NCBI GenBank assembly: GCA_004293675.1
Contig: READ01000030.1
Coordinates: forward strand, 1 to 64,000
DNA: 64,000 nt
Direction: 5' to 3'
Origin: Betaproteobacteria bacterium
GTDB taxonomy: Bacteria > Pseudomonadota > Gammaproteobacteria > Burkholderiales > Casimicrobiaceae
The notes under the pieces were generated by a model that ran no database searches, was not told the origin of the DNA, and saw only the letters and a list, made by a program, of their open reading frames with translations. Positions 1 through 8,925 of this stretch are shown here, piece by piece (position 1 is the first letter of the stretch; every line of letters begins with the position of its first letter). The position numbers and the translations under genes are program-made.

Positions 1-1
1 T

Positions 2-100
2 GGGCGAAATGTCGCGCGCCCAGCGATTCAGGACTCGCAAAACGCGATCACAGCGCTTGCTTCGCTTCGATTTGGGCGCTTGGTGAAATATGCGGGCTAA
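2..100 (+). CDS. possible 3' end of an upstream gene (partial)
   Basis: One forward frame is open from the window edge to a TAA at 98-100 and would encode about 32 residues ending in RFGRLVKYAG. The composition is protein-like and an AT-rich palindrome begins two bases after the stop. A second frame is also open to 84, so the choice is uncertain. No family is recognisable from so short a piece. Confidence 0.25.
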   Translation, partial: GRNVARPAIQDSQNAITALASLRFGRLVKYAG

Positions 101-101
101 G

Positions 102-118
102 GCCATATTTCATATGGC
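102..118. repeat. 17-bp AT-rich palindrome, single copy
   Basis: GCCATATTTCATATGGC is a near-perfect palindrome followed by TTAGAAG. It is one member of the intergenic family seen as pairs at 1904/1971, 11235/11302, 37818/37885, 50624/50691 and 57205/57272. It resembles the right-hand copy of those pairs. No left-hand partner is visible 67 bp upstream, where a coding end may lie. It sits between the end of the GNAT gene (reverse strand) and a possible upstream gene end. Confidence 0.6.
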
Positions 119-143
119 TTAGAAGCGCATTGTTGCAACAGCC

Positions 144-590
144 TCAACCCCCGCGCCGCAACTCGTAGCGTCGCTCACCACCCTCGGTCACAGCCCCCGC
201 TCGCCAGCCTTGCGCAGCGTAAAACCGATCTGCCCGCGTGTTGATTTCTGTGCCCAATACGACGCGCTCGGCGCCCAGCTCGAAGAGCCAATCGGTAGCC
301 AATTGCAGCAGCGTTTTCCCGATGCCACGCCGCTCAAATTCCGGCAGCACAAACAGCGCCCAGATTGAGTGATCCGCACGCTCGGCGAACGAAAAGCCGA
401 CGACGTGACTATCGATTTCACACAGCCAGCCGCGCCCAAGCGCGTCGATGAAATCGATGTACATCTGCGGCGTGATTCGCGCTGGATTGCTCAAGCGGTT
501 TTCAGTAACGGTAACGCGCACGACATGCATCGCGCTGATGTCTGCCGCCGTGGCACGGCGATAAACGATTGGGGCTATCTCGCCCATCAC
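144..590 (-). CDS. GNAT family N-acetyltransferase
   Basis: The 148-residue product has the GNAT fold signature: an N-terminal YRRATAADI strand-helix, a central beta region ending in WALFVLPEF, and the acetyl-CoA pyrophosphate loop ERRGIGKTLL (motif A), followed by a C-terminal FYAAQGWRAG segment typical of motif B. Such enzymes move an acetyl group from acetyl-CoA to an amine; the substrate cannot be told from the sequence. The frame opens with GTG at 590 directly before an ATG at 587, and the ATG is the likelier start. The gene is monocistronic, with 236 bases that hold nothing recognisable between it and the next gene (827-1648, same strand). Length is normal for a single-domain GNAT. Confidence 0.85.
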   Translation of the reverse strand: MMGEIAPIVYRRATAADISAMHVVRVTVTENRLSNPARITPQMYIDFIDALGRGWLCEIDSHVVGFSFAERADHSIWALFVLPEFERRGIGKTLLQLATDWLFELGAERVVLGTEINTRADRFYAAQGWRAGAVTEGGERRYELRRGG

Positions 591-826
591 GCTCGTACCG
601 CGATTGCCCAGCGCTGCATCGCTGCGCGGTCATTCTGTCGCGGCCGATGGGGCCGACGGGCATTTCTCTGCATATTCAAATCAAAGCGCCATTTTGGGTG
701 TTCGGCGTTCGCGGCCCGCAGCGCAAATTGGACAAACGCTACGTCACTACGTCTGCATGATAACGCCGTGCTCAAGGCCGGCAGCGCTCTCGGCGTCGCG
801 CAACGGTGCGATCTCAGGCCACTCAA

Positions 827-1648
827 TTAGAGCTTTGAGATCGAGCCCGAGCCCAGCACCGATTTATTGAGCGTAGCGTTGCCGGTGTAGCGAATGTCGC
901 CGCTGCCCAGTACGCTGCCGGTAAGCGTTCCAGTCGCCCAGACCGACGCGTCGCCGCTACCGGCGATGCTCACCGTTACATCGGTGCCCTGAAGCTTTGA
1001 GCTGCGAATGTCGCCCGAACCGGCGATGGCGTAGCGCTGCTTTGTGGCGCTGCCAGCAGCCGTGAAATCGCCGCTGCCTGAAATTGAAACGTTCAAGTTC
1101 GCAGCGGTTAAATCGTTCAAGCGAACGTCGCCCGAGCCGCTGATGTTGACGTCAAGCGATTCGAGTTTCAGCAGGTCGGCTGTAACGTCGCCAGAGCCAC
1201 TGATGCCGATGGCGGTGAGCGTCGCAACATCTACGCGCACGACAAGTTTGGTCTTGGTGCGGACGGAGGTTTTCTCTTTGAATCCGATGACCAGCGTTTG
1301 GCCTTGAACCTCGGTTGTGATCAGAGGCGCGATGTTGTCGTCAGCGAACACCTCGACCGCGTTTTTGTTCGACTGACGAATGGCTACATCGGCTGCGCCC
1401 TTGATAGAAATCGCGTTGAACGGCGGCGTGATCCGCGGCTCTGTGACCGCTTTGCCTGAGCCCACAATCGTCTTGCCGCCAAAACCCGTGATGGAAAAGT
1501 TCCAGCCTTGAGCGCTCGCCGGATTAACGAACAAGCCAGTCGCCGCGAGCACTAGTGCGAGCGCGGCGGCCAGCAAAATCTGTGATGCACTGGTCGCGGT
1601 GCGCGCTGAAAATTCAATCGGTGCGCGATGGAGGGTCGTGTGATTCAT
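827..1648 (-). CDS. secreted DUF2807 (GIN domain) protein
   Basis: The 273-residue protein has an N-terminal hydrophobic segment (about residues 24-42) ending in NPASAQG, which reads as a signal peptide with cleavage after ASA, so it is predicted to be exported. The mature part is a parallel beta-helix-like array in which the motif SGSGD recurs about every 18-20 residues. This is the hallmark of the DUF2807 / head-GIN family, often labelled putative auto-transporter adhesin. The opening ITPPFNAISIKGAADVAIRQ is also typical of the family. No transporter barrel is present. The molecular role is unknown. The ATG at 1648 overlaps the stop of an unsupported upstream frame. It has no obvious operon partner. 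Confidence 0.8.
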   Translation of the reverse strand: MNHTTLHRAPIEFSARTATSASQILLAAALALVLAATGLFVNPASAQGWNFSITGFGGKTIVGSGKAVTEPRITPPFNAISIKGAADVAIRQSNKNAVEVFADDNIAPLITTEVQGQTLVIGFKEKTSVRTKTKLVVRVDVATLTAIGISGSGDVTADLLKLESLDVNISGSGDVRLNDLTAANLNVSISGSGDFTAAGSATKQRYAIAGSGDIRSSKLQGTDVTVSIAGSGDASVWATGTLTGSVLGSGDIRYTGNATLNKSVLGSGSISKL

Positions 1649-1903
1649 GCTGAGCCCGTGAAGTGTTGAACTAAGGCGAGCAGTGTCACATCGTCGGCGG
1701 AGCTCCGAAAGGGGTACGCGACGAATAGCGGGTGAAACGGCGCGAGTTGCAGACTGTATCGCGAGTATTCGCGGTCAAACAGGGGCGTGGCGAAGGTTGC
1801 TCGCTGCCAAGCGAGGATTCTTGGCGTCTGCGCTGTGTTCGCCCGCCGTGTCGAGACCAAAAAAGAGAGCATCGGATCTTCAGCGCCATCTTTATCCGCT
1901 TAG

Positions 1904-1987
1904 GCCCAATGAAATAAGGGTCTAAGCGCTAAAAAATATGATCCCGACAAAGATCAATTTAATGACATAAGCCCTATTTAATAGGGA
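1904..1987. repeat. paired AT-rich palindromes (67-bp register)
   Basis: The left unit (1904-1920) read on the reverse strand is CCCTTATTTCATTGGGC. The right unit (1971-1987) contains CCCTATTTAATAGGG. The starts are 67 bp apart, as in four other intergenic regions of the window. The 50 bases between them are AT-rich and not conserved. The element lies in the 411-base gap between the DUF2807 gene and the TetR gene; apart from this pair and the two TetR-type operators I see nothing else there. Confidence 0.55.
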
Positions 1988-2012
1988 ATTTGTGCAAATA
2001 GCTTGAACTGTA

Positions 2013-2028
2013 TTGGTTTTTTAACCAA
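2013..2028. promoter_or_regulatory. palindromic operator 1 (probable TetR site)
   Basis: TTGGT-N6-ACCAA, arms separated by TTTTTA. The same arms and spacer length recur at 2044-2059, centre to centre 31 bp, close to three helical turns. The position just upstream of the TetR-family gene suggests autoregulation; this is inference. Confidence 0.7.
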
Positions 2029-2041
2029 ATTGTAATGCTTG

Positions 2042-2061
2042 ATTTGGTATATTAACCAAAT
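2042..2061. promoter_or_regulatory. palindromic operator 2 overlapping the TetR start
   Basis: ATTTGGT-N6-ACCAAAT, a 7-bp-arm inverted repeat with the spacer ATATTA. It is the better of two matching sites and overlaps the ATG at 2060. Binding here would block transcription or initiation of the regulator and of the efflux operon behind it. Confidence 0.72.
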
Positions 2062-2794
2062 GTCTGGAAAAATGACCCTGCCCACCGTTGCGGCGCTGCC
2101 CGCGAATGCCACCGCTCGCGAACGAATTCTGACCGCTGCTGTTGAGCTCCTACACACCGACGGATTTGCTTCGCTGACGCAGCAAGCCGTAGCGGCGAAG
2201 GCCGGCCTTCGGCAAAGTCACATCACCTACTACTTCGCCACTCGAAACGAGTTGCTGCGGGCGACTGCGCAATACGGTTGCGAACGGATGCTCGCGCCCA
2301 TCGAGGGGGCGGCTGCTGCCGGCCAGCTCACGCGTGAATCGCTTCGCGATGTGTTGCTGCCCGATCAGAGTGATCGGGGCTTTTTTCGTTTGATGGTGGG
2401 GCTGCTCGCCGCCTGTGACGAAGATGAATCCATCAAAACTTGGCTCCACGAATTTGATTCGAGCGTTGAAAAACGTATTCAAGCGACCTTTGCCGCCGTC
2501 AATGTGTTCATGCCCGATGATGTCGTGCACTTGATGCATGCGAGCTTCGTGGGCGCAGTGCATCTGGAATCAGCGTGGCAAACGCCGCAATCGCTTGAGC
2601 GCGCACGAAAAACAGTGGCGCTGATTGCTGATTTCGTAATGCAAAAGTATGCGGTGGAACCCACTGAGACCGATGTGGGTGAGCCCGCTCGCAGCACCAA
2701 GACAAAAACTCACAAGATCGTAAGTCGCCCGAGAGTGACCACCACAGCGCGTAGAAATCCGCGCACTACCAAGCAGAAGTTGAAGTCAAACTAA
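2060..2794 (+). CDS. TetR/AcrR family transcriptional regulator
   Basis: The protein (about 244 residues) begins with the TetR helix-turn-helix domain: ARERILTAAVELLHTDGFASLTQQAVAAKAG and the recognition segment SHITYYFATRNELL (about residues 20-65). The rest is an alpha-helical ligand-binding domain, and a basic, Ser/Thr-rich tail follows residue 210. The reading frame can be extended to a TTG at 2039, but that would put both arms of an operator inside the gene. ATG 2060 or ATG 2072 (preceded by GGA) are better starts. It lies 37 bases before a complete RND efflux operon in the same direction, so it is likely the local repressor, responding to an efflux substrate. The substrate cannot be inferred. 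Confidence 0.88.
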   Translation: MSGKMTLPTVAALPANATARERILTAAVELLHTDGFASLTQQAVAAKAGLRQSHITYYFATRNELLRATAQYGCERMLAPIEGAAAAGQLTRESLRDVLLPDQSDRGFFRLMVGLLAACDEDESIKTWLHEFDSSVEKRIQATFAAVNVFMPDDVVHLMHASFVGAVHLESAWQTPQSLERARKTVALIADFVMQKYAVEPTETDVGEPARSTKTKTHKIVSRPRVTTTARRNPRTTKQKLKSN

Positions 2795-2831
2795 CAACAC
2801 GAATCTGAATCTCTACCTCCTCAAAGAAACC

Positions 2832-4238
2832 ATGAAAAGCAAAACACCTCCATTGGGCAGAAGGCATTTGCTGCCAGCGACGCTGCTAGTCGTCTCGCTA
2901 GCGGGATGCGCCGTAGGTCCGGCGCATCAAGCGCCCACCGCAACCGCAACCCTAGCGCCAACCTGGAGCGCGCCGCAGCCACACAGCGGTGCGCTCGATT
3001 CGCTGGTGAGCTTCTGGCAGCGCTGGAATGATCCGGCGCTCGTGGCGCTCATCGACAGCGCGCAGAAAAATAATCCCACACTCGAGCAAGCCAGCGCACG
3101 CATCGCTGCGGCGCGTGCCAGCGTCAACATCGCCGGTGCGTCAGCGCTCCCGAGTGCGACCGGCAACAGTGCGATCAATCGTGGTAACGCCGGTACAGGC
3201 GTCGTGAGCACGATCTTTAGCGGCTCACTGCAGGCGGCGTGGGAGCTCGATTTGTTTGGCGCGAACCAACGCGCTCGCGACGCCGCATCGGCGCGCTTTG
3301 CCGCACGCTCGCTCGATTGGCACGACGCGCGGGTGTCGTTGGCCGCCGAGGTCGCGACGGTCTACACCAGTTTGCGAGTCAATCAGCTGCTCCTGCAGGG
3401 CTTCGACGCCGATGTTGCTAGTCGTACCGAAACCGCGCGATTGACGGCGCTCAAGGTGCAAGCCGGATTCGAAGCGCCGGCCAACGGCGCACTGGCCAGC
3501 GCGTCTGTGTCTGAAGCGAAGTCGCGAGTCGCAGCGCAGAGCACAGAGCTCGATTTAGGCGTCAAGGCGCTCGTCGCTTTGAGCGGTTTGACCGAAAGCG
3601 CCGTGCGAGCGCAGATCGCGACGCGCGCAAACTCTGCCCCAAAACCACCCGCTCTGGGCCCGCTCGCCGTGCCCGCCGCCACACTGGCGCAGCGCCCCGA
3701 TTTGGCGTCCATTGAGCGCGAGCTCGCCGCCGCCATTGCCGACATCGGCGCGGCCGAAGCGGATCGCTATCCGCGCATCACGTTGTCGGGCTCGATTGGC
3801 TACAGCGCGTCCCGAGCGATGGGGGCGACGAGCGACGGTGCGACATGGGGCTTTGGTCCCGCCATCTCAATTCCCCTCTTTGATGCGGGGCGTCGAATCG
3901 CCAACGTTGACCTGGCCAAAGCACGCCACGCCGAGTTGACGGCCAGCTACAAAGCCGCAGCCGTTCGAGCGGTACGAGAAGTGGAAGAGGCCTTGACCCG
4001 TATCGACAGCGTTCGCTCGCGCGAGGCTGATTTGAACGCCTCGCTCGCCAGCTACACCGCGTTTGCCAACGCCGCCGCTGCGCGTTTGACAGCGGGTGTC
4101 GGCAGCGTACTTGAATTGCAAGAGGCGCGGCGCGCCGTGCTCGCCGCGCAGGTCGCGGTGGTACAGCTCGAGCGCGAGCGCGCGCACGCTTGGATATCGC
4201 TCTATCGCGCGGTGGGCGGCGGTTGGACGCCCGCATAG
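2832..4238 (+). CDS. RND efflux outer-membrane lipoprotein, NodT/OprM family
   Basis: The 468-residue protein starts with a lipoprotein signal peptide whose lipobox is LAGC (Cys about residue 26), followed by AVGPAHQAP, typical of NodT/CusC/OprM proteins. Two outer-membrane-efflux (OEP) domains follow, with the family phrases WWELDLFG-like WELDLFGANQRARDAASAR (about 137-155), LAQRPDLASIERELAAA (about 285-300) and FGPAISIPLFDAGRRIA (about 340-356). It would trimerise into the TolC-like exit duct through the outer membrane. It is the first structural gene of the operon, followed by the membrane fusion protein after 63 bases and then the pump. The order OMF-MFP-pump is less common than MFP-pump-OMF. 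Confidence 0.93.
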   Translation: MKSKTPPLGRRHLLPATLLVVSLAGCAVGPAHQAPTATATLAPTWSAPQPHSGALDSLVSFWQRWNDPALVALIDSAQKNNPTLEQASARIAAARASVNIAGASALPSATGNSAINRGNAGTGVVSTIFSGSLQAAWELDLFGANQRARDAASARFAARSLDWHDARVSLAAEVATVYTSLRVNQLLLQGFDADVASRTETARLTALKVQAGFEAPANGALASASVSEAKSRVAAQSTELDLGVKALVALSGLTESAVRAQIATRANSAPKPPALGPLAVPAATLAQRPDLASIERELAAAIADIGAAEADRYPRITLSGSIGYSASRAMGATSDGATWGFGPAISIPLFDAGRRIANVDLAKARHAELTASYKAAAVRAVREVEEALTRIDSVRSREADLNASLASYTAFANAAAARLTAGVGSVLELQEARRAVLAAQVAVVQLERERAHAWISLYRAVGGGWTPA

Positions 4239-4301
4239 CACCGCGCTCGTCGCGCCAAGTGCCAGCGACGCTGCAAAGACTATTTTGAATTTGAAGGAAA
4301 G

Positions 4302-5519
4302 ATGACCATGAACTCCATGAATAGAAAAGTGTTGACGATTTCGATCCTCGCTGCAATCGCGGTGGCTGGAATTGCTGTAAACACCGTCGTCGCTGCTGAC
4401 GACAACAAGTCCGCCGCTACCAAGGATGCTGCCAAAAGCGGCGCGACGACGGCCGCCAAGCCTTCGCTAACAGTGACCACCGCTCAAGCGGCAGTGGCAT
4501 CGTGGCCAATTCGCTTGGCCGCCAACGGCAACATCGCGCCGTGGCAAGAGGCCCTGATCGGCGCAGAGGCCAATGGTTTGCGGCTCAACGACGTGCGTGT
4601 GAATGTGGGCGACGTAGTGCGCCGCGGACAGGTGCTTGCAACCTTTGCCGCCGACACCGCGCAAGCCGATGTGGCGCAGGTCAACGCAAGTATTGCCGAG
4701 TCGGAAGCGGCGCTTGCCGAGGCCACCGCCAATGCTGCACGAGCCAAATCATTGCAAGAAACCGGCGCGATGTCAGCGCAGCAAATTGCTCAGTATTTGA
4801 CCGCAGAAAAAACCGCGCAGGCGCGTCTGGCGGCTGTAAAAGCGCAACTGCAAAGTAGTCAGCTGCGGTTGAACTTCACGCGAGTCGTTGCGCCAGACGA
4901 TGGCGTGATCTCAGCGCGGGCAGCGACCGTCGGCGCGGTGGTCGGCAGCGGTCAAGAGCTCTTTCGTTTGATTCGCAAAAGTCGTTTGGAGTGGCGAGCC
5001 GAGGTGACCGCAAATGAGCTCGGGAAAGTGTTGCCGGGTCAAGCCGTGATCGTCACCACACCCGGCGGCACCAATGTCAATGGCAAGGTGCGAATTGTTG
5101 CGCCCACAGTCGATACACAAACCCGAAACGCTCTGGTCTACGTTGATCTTGAAAAGAGCGCGGCGGCCAAAGCCGGTATGTATGCCAAAGGCGAATTCTC
5201 GGTGGCCTCGAGCAACGCGCTCAGCGTGCCACAGGGCGCAGTGGTGGCTCGCGATGGGTTTGCATACTTAATGCGACTCGAAGCGGCCAACAAGGTCGCG
5301 CAGATCAAAGTGCAAACAGGGCGGCGCGTAGGCGATCGCGTTGAAATTTTGGACGGCATCAAGTCGGGTGAAACCGTTGTCGCCACTGGGGCTGCGTTTC
5401 TCACCGATGGCGACACGGTGCGCGTGGTTGCAGCACCGGCCGCAGCTAAGGTTGCGCCCGCAAACGCAGTGACTAACTCAGCGACCAACTCAGCGACCAA
5501 CGCTGCGCCAAAGCAATAG
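4302..5519 (+). CDS. RND efflux periplasmic adaptor (membrane fusion protein)
   Basis: The 405-residue product has an N-terminal hydrophobic export segment (about residues 9-30, ending VVAAD) and the HlyD/AcrA architecture. A lipoyl half-motif (ALIGAEANGLRLNDVRVNVGDVVRRGQVLATF, about 80-115) is followed by an alpha-helical hairpin rich in Ala/Glu (about 118-185), the second lipoyl half (NFTRVVAPDDGVISARAATVGAVV) and a beta-barrel domain. It bridges the inner-membrane pump to the outer-membrane factor. The C-terminus carries a low-complexity run with TNSA repeated. GGAA lies upstream of ATG 4302. It is separated from the pump gene by 10 bases, so translation is probably coupled. Confidence 0.92.
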   Translation: MTMNSMNRKVLTISILAAIAVAGIAVNTVVAADDNKSAATKDAAKSGATTAAKPSLTVTTAQAAVASWPIRLAANGNIAPWQEALIGAEANGLRLNDVRVNVGDVVRRGQVLATFAADTAQADVAQVNASIAESEAALAEATANAARAKSLQETGAMSAQQIAQYLTAEKTAQARLAAVKAQLQSSQLRLNFTRVVAPDDGVISARAATVGAVVGSGQELFRLIRKSRLEWRAEVTANELGKVLPGQAVIVTTPGGTNVNGKVRIVAPTVDTQTRNALVYVDLEKSAAAKAGMYAKGEFSVASSNALSVPQGAVVARDGFAYLMRLEAANKVAQIKVQTGRRVGDRVEILDGIKSGETVVATGAAFLTDGDTVRVVAAPAAAKVAPANAVTNSATNSATNAAPKQ

Positions 5520-5529
5520 GAAATCGACC

Positions 5530-8500
5530 ATGAACGTGTCAACCTGGTGTATCAAAAATCCTGTTCCGGCGCTGATGTTTTTTGTCCTCTTGACGATGGC
5601 GGGCTTATTCTCGTTTTCGTCGATGAAGGTGCAAAACTTTCCTGATCTTGAGCTACCAACTATTACGGTGAGTGCTGCGCTGCCCGGTGCTGCGCCTGCG
5701 CAAATGGAATCCGAAGTCGCTCGAAAGATCGAAAATTCCATTGCAACGATTCAAGGTCTCAAGCACATCTACACCAAGGTGCAAGATGGCGCTGCGACCG
5801 TCACCGCTGAGTTTCGCCTTGAAAAACCTACCCAAGAAGCGCTCGATGAAGTGCGCTCTGCCGTCGCATCGGTTCGCTCGGATTTGCCCTCCGAATTGCG
5901 TGATCCGATCGTCAGCAAAGTAAACGTTGCGGGCTCTCCGGTGCTGGCCTACACCGTGCGCTCGGGGCGCATGGATACCGAAGCGCTGTCTTGGTTTGTT
6001 GATGATGCGCTGACCAAAAAACTGTTGAGCGTCAAAGGTGTGGGCGGTGTGAGTCGGGTGGGCGGTGTTGATCGTCAAGTGCAAGTGCAGCTCGATCCGG
6101 CGCGGATGCAATCGCTCGGCGCGACAGCGGCGGATGTGTCGCGGCAGTTGCGCTCAATGCAGCTCGATGCTGCGGGGGGTCGCACTGATATCGGCGGTAG
6201 TGAGCAACCGATTCGGGTGCTCGCCACGGTGGCCAGTGCGAGCGATCTGGGGAAAATGGAAATCACCTTGCAGACCGGACAACGCGTGCGCCTTGATCAA
6301 ATCGCAAAAGTGGTCGACACCATTGCCGAGCCACGCGCTGCGGCGTTGCTCAACGGCGTGCCAGTGGTGGGCTTTGAAGTTGCACGCAGCAAAGGTTCGA
6401 GCGAAATCGATGTGGGCGCGGGCGTGGTTAAAGCGCTCGCCGAAATGAAAGCGACGCACCCGGATTTGGAGCTCACGCAATCGTTTGATTTTGTGACACC
6501 GGTGCAAGAGGAATTCGACGCATCGATGAAGTTGATGTACGAGGGCGCGATTCTTGCGGTGTTGGTGGTGCTGCTGTTTTTACGCGATTTCCGCGCGACC
6601 TTTGTGTCCGCGGTAGCGCTCCCGTTATCGGTCATTCCGGCGTTTATTGGAATGAACTATTTGGGATTTTCGATCAACGTTGTGACGCTGCTGGCGCTGT
6701 CGTTGGTCATCGGAATATTGGTCGACGATGCGATCGTTGAAGTCGAAAACATCGTGCGACATTTACGAATGGGCAAATCGCCGCTGCAAGCGGCGACCGA
6801 AGCTGCCGACGAAATTGGGCTCGCCGTGATTGCTACGACGTTCACCTTGATCGCGGTTTTTTTACCCACCGCATTTATGAGCGGTATCGCTGGAAAGTTC
6901 TTTAAGCAATTCGGTTGGACGGCGGCGCTCGCGGTGTTTGCGTCGCTGGTAGTGGCGCGCATGCTCACGCCGATGATGGCGGCGTATTTGCTCAAACCTA
7001 TCGTGAAACCGCACAGCGATCCGAAGTGGCTCGACTGGTACATGAAGATGGCGGCCTGGTGCTTGCGCCATCGCTGGTTAACGTTTCTAGCGGCAGGATT
7101 GTTCTTTGCGGGCTCGATTGCGTTGATTCCGCTGCTGCCCACCGGATTCATTCCGCCCGATGACAATTCTCAAACACAGGTACGGCTCGAATTGCCACCG
7201 GGTTCAACGCTTACAGACACGACCGCTGCTGCCGAGCAAGCCCGAGTCTTAATCTCGGGCGTAAAGTACGTTAAATCGGTCTACACGACGATTGGCGGTG
7301 GCTTGGCGGGTACTGACCCATTCGCGCCGCAGGGCGCGGCAGAAGCCCGCAAAGCCACGCTCACGATTTTGTTAGCGCCGCGCAGTGAACGGCCCGAGCG
7401 AAAGCAGCCCATTGAGGCCAATATTCGCACCGCGCTCGAAGCGCTGCCCGGCGTTCGGAGCAACGTCGGCCTCGGCGGGTCCGGCGAAAAGTACGTTTTG
7501 GTGCTCACCGGCGATGATACGAATGCGCTCACCGCTGCGGCTTTGGCCGTTGAGCGCGATTTGCGAACGATTCCAGGGCTTGGCAGCATCACATCAACGG
7601 CGAGCCTGGTGCGGCCCGAAATTTCTGTTCGCCCCGATTCCGCGAAAGCCGCCGATTTGGGTGTGACCAGTTCGGCGATAGCAGAAACGCTTCGCGTAGC
7701 AACCGTGGGTGACTACGACCAAGGGCTCGCCAAACTTAATCTTGCGCAGCGGCAGGTGCCCGTCGTTGTAAAGCTCAACACCGAAGCCCGGAAAGACTTA
7801 GCCAACATTGAACGATTGTTGGTGCCCAGTAGCATTCCCGGAAAACCCCCCGTGATGTTGGGAGCCGTGGCAAGCGTTGAAGTTGCTAGCGGACCGGCGG
7901 TGATTGATCGCTACGATCGTGCGAGAAACATCAATTTCGAAGTTGAGCTTTCGGGTCAACCGCTGGGCGAAGTCACTGAAAAGGTTTCGCAACTGCCCGC
8001 CGTTAAAGGCTTGCCGCCCGGTGTGGCTGTGCGCGAAGTGGGTGATGCCGAGGTGATGGGCGAGCTGTTCGCGAGCTTTGGTTTGGCGATGCTCACCGGT
8101 ATCGTGTGTATCTACATTGTGTTGGTGTTGCTCTTCAAAGACTTGCTGCACCCGATCACTATTTTGGCAGCGCTACCGCTATCGCTAGGCGGGGCGTTCG
8201 TGGGGCTTCTGATTGCCCAAAAGAGTTTTTCCATGCCCTCACTGATCGGGCTCATCATGCTCATGGGTGTGGCGACGAAAAATTCAATTTTGCTGGTGGA
8301 ATACGCAATCGTCGCCCGTCGCGATCTGGGAATGACTCGCCTAGAAGCGCTGCTCGATGCGTGCCACAAGCGTGCGCGTCCGATCATCATGACCACTATC
8401 GCTATGGGCGCCGGGATGCTCCCAATCGCCATCGGCACCGGAACAGCGGACCCATCATTTCGCTCGCCCATGGCGGTGGCAGTGATTGGCGGTTTGGTGA

Positions 8501-8637
8501 CATCGACGTTTTTGAGCTTGCTCGTTGTGCCGCCGGTCTTCACGTTGATTGATGACATTGAACATGGCATCAAGCGGATGTGGAGCAAGCTCACGTCGAT
8601 TCGCCGACCGAGTTTTTTGACGAAACGAGTGGGCTAA
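5530..8637 (+). CDS. RND multidrug efflux pump (AcrB/MexB-like permease)
   Basis: The 1035-residue size and layout are those of HAE-1 type RND transporters: TM1, a large periplasmic porter loop, a TM2-TM6 block, a second periplasmic loop and TM8-TM12. The proton-relay residues are present: adjacent aspartates D399-D400 in GILVDDAIVEVENI (TM4) and K917 in GVATKNSILLVEYA (TM10). The porter-domain phrase NFPDLELPTITV near the N-terminus is typical. It would export hydrophobic or amphiphilic compounds using the proton gradient, as a trimer with the adaptor and outer-membrane factor encoded just upstream. Substrates cannot be read from the sequence. A pair of large palindromic repeats follows immediately after the stop and may terminate the operon. 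Confidence 0.95.
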   Translation: MNVSTWCIKNPVPALMFFVLLTMAGLFSFSSMKVQNFPDLELPTITVSAALPGAAPAQMESEVARKIENSIATIQGLKHIYTKVQDGAATVTAEFRLEKPTQEALDEVRSAVASVRSDLPSELRDPIVSKVNVAGSPVLAYTVRSGRMDTEALSWFVDDALTKKLLSVKGVGGVSRVGGVDRQVQVQLDPARMQSLGATAADVSRQLRSMQLDAAGGRTDIGGSEQPIRVLATVASASDLGKMEITLQTGQRVRLDQIAKVVDTIAEPRAAALLNGVPVVGFEVARSKGSSEIDVGAGVVKALAEMKATHPDLELTQSFDFVTPVQEEFDASMKLMYEGAILAVLVVLLFLRDFRATFVSAVALPLSVIPAFIGMNYLGFSINVVTLLALSLVIGILVDDAIVEVENIVRHLRMGKSPLQAATEAADEIGLAVIATTFTLIAVFLPTAFMSGIAGKFFKQFGWTAALAVFASLVVARMLTPMMAAYLLKPIVKPHSDPKWLDWYMKMAAWCLRHRWLTFLAAGLFFAGSIALIPLLPTGFIPPDDNSQTQVRLELPPGSTLTDTTAAAEQARVLISGVKYVKSVYTTIGGGLAGTDPFAPQGAAEARKATLTILLAPRSERPERKQPIEANIRTALEALPGVRSNVGLGGSGEKYVLVLTGDDTNALTAAALAVERDLRTIPGLGSITSTASLVRPEISVRPDSAKAADLGVTSSAIAETLRVATVGDYDQGLAKLNLAQRQVPVVVKLNTEARKDLANIERLLVPSSIPGKPPVMLGAVASVEVASGPAVIDRYDRARNINFEVELSGQPLGEVTEKVSQLPAVKGLPPGVAVREVGDAEVMGELFASFGLAMLTGIVCIYIVLVLLFKDLLHPITILAALPLSLGGAFVGLLIAQKSFSMPSLIGLIMLMGVATKNSILLVEYAIVARRDLGMTRLEALLDACHKRARPIIMTTIAMGAGMLPIAIGTGTADPSFRSPMAVAVIGGLVTSTFLSLLVVPPVFTLIDDIEHGIKRMWSKLTSIRRPSFLTKRVG

Positions 8638-8639
8638 CT

Positions 8640-8760
8640 CCCTTCTCCCGCAGGCGGGAGAAGGGCTGGGGATGAGGGTGAGGTGGTGAGCGAAACCACG
8701 GTGATTCTTCATGCGGGCGCACCCTCACCCCGACCCTCTCCCGCCTGCGGGAGAGGGGGC
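8640..8760. repeat. REPIN-like palindromic element, copy 1
   Basis: The ends are two hairpins built from CCTTCTCCCGC / GCGGGAGAAGG and CCCTCTCCCGC / GCGGGAGAGGG. Just inside them lie GATGAGGGTGAGG and CACCCTCACCCC, so the whole 121-bp unit is also a long inverted repeat. The same organisation occurs at 8811-8925 and 14777-14935. Located just after the RND pump stop, it could act as a terminator. Confidence 0.8.
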
Positions 8761-8810
8761 TTTTTTTGTTCGTTGAGTTTTAGTTGGGCGAATGGGCTAA
8801 CTCCCTTCTC

Positions 8811-8925
8811 CCGCAGGCGGGAGAAGGGCTGGGGATGAGGGTGAGGTGGTGAGCAAAGCCAAAGTGATTCTCCGTGCTAACACACCCTCACCCCAACCCT
8901 CTCCCGCCTGCGGGAGAGGGGGCTA
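8811..8925. repeat. REPIN-like palindromic element, copy 2
   Basis: It is nearly identical to copy 1, including the preceding TGGGCTAA bases, which suggests local tandem duplication. Its right end overlaps the TAG stop of recQ on the reverse strand (8923-8925), so the repeat supplies the stop codon or abuts it. Confidence 0.8.

Noticed and set aside
1645-1872. 75-codon frame on the reverse strand overlapping the start of the DUF2807 gene
   Set aside because: No family resemblance, no ribosome site and no signal or domain; the short overlap could be chance.
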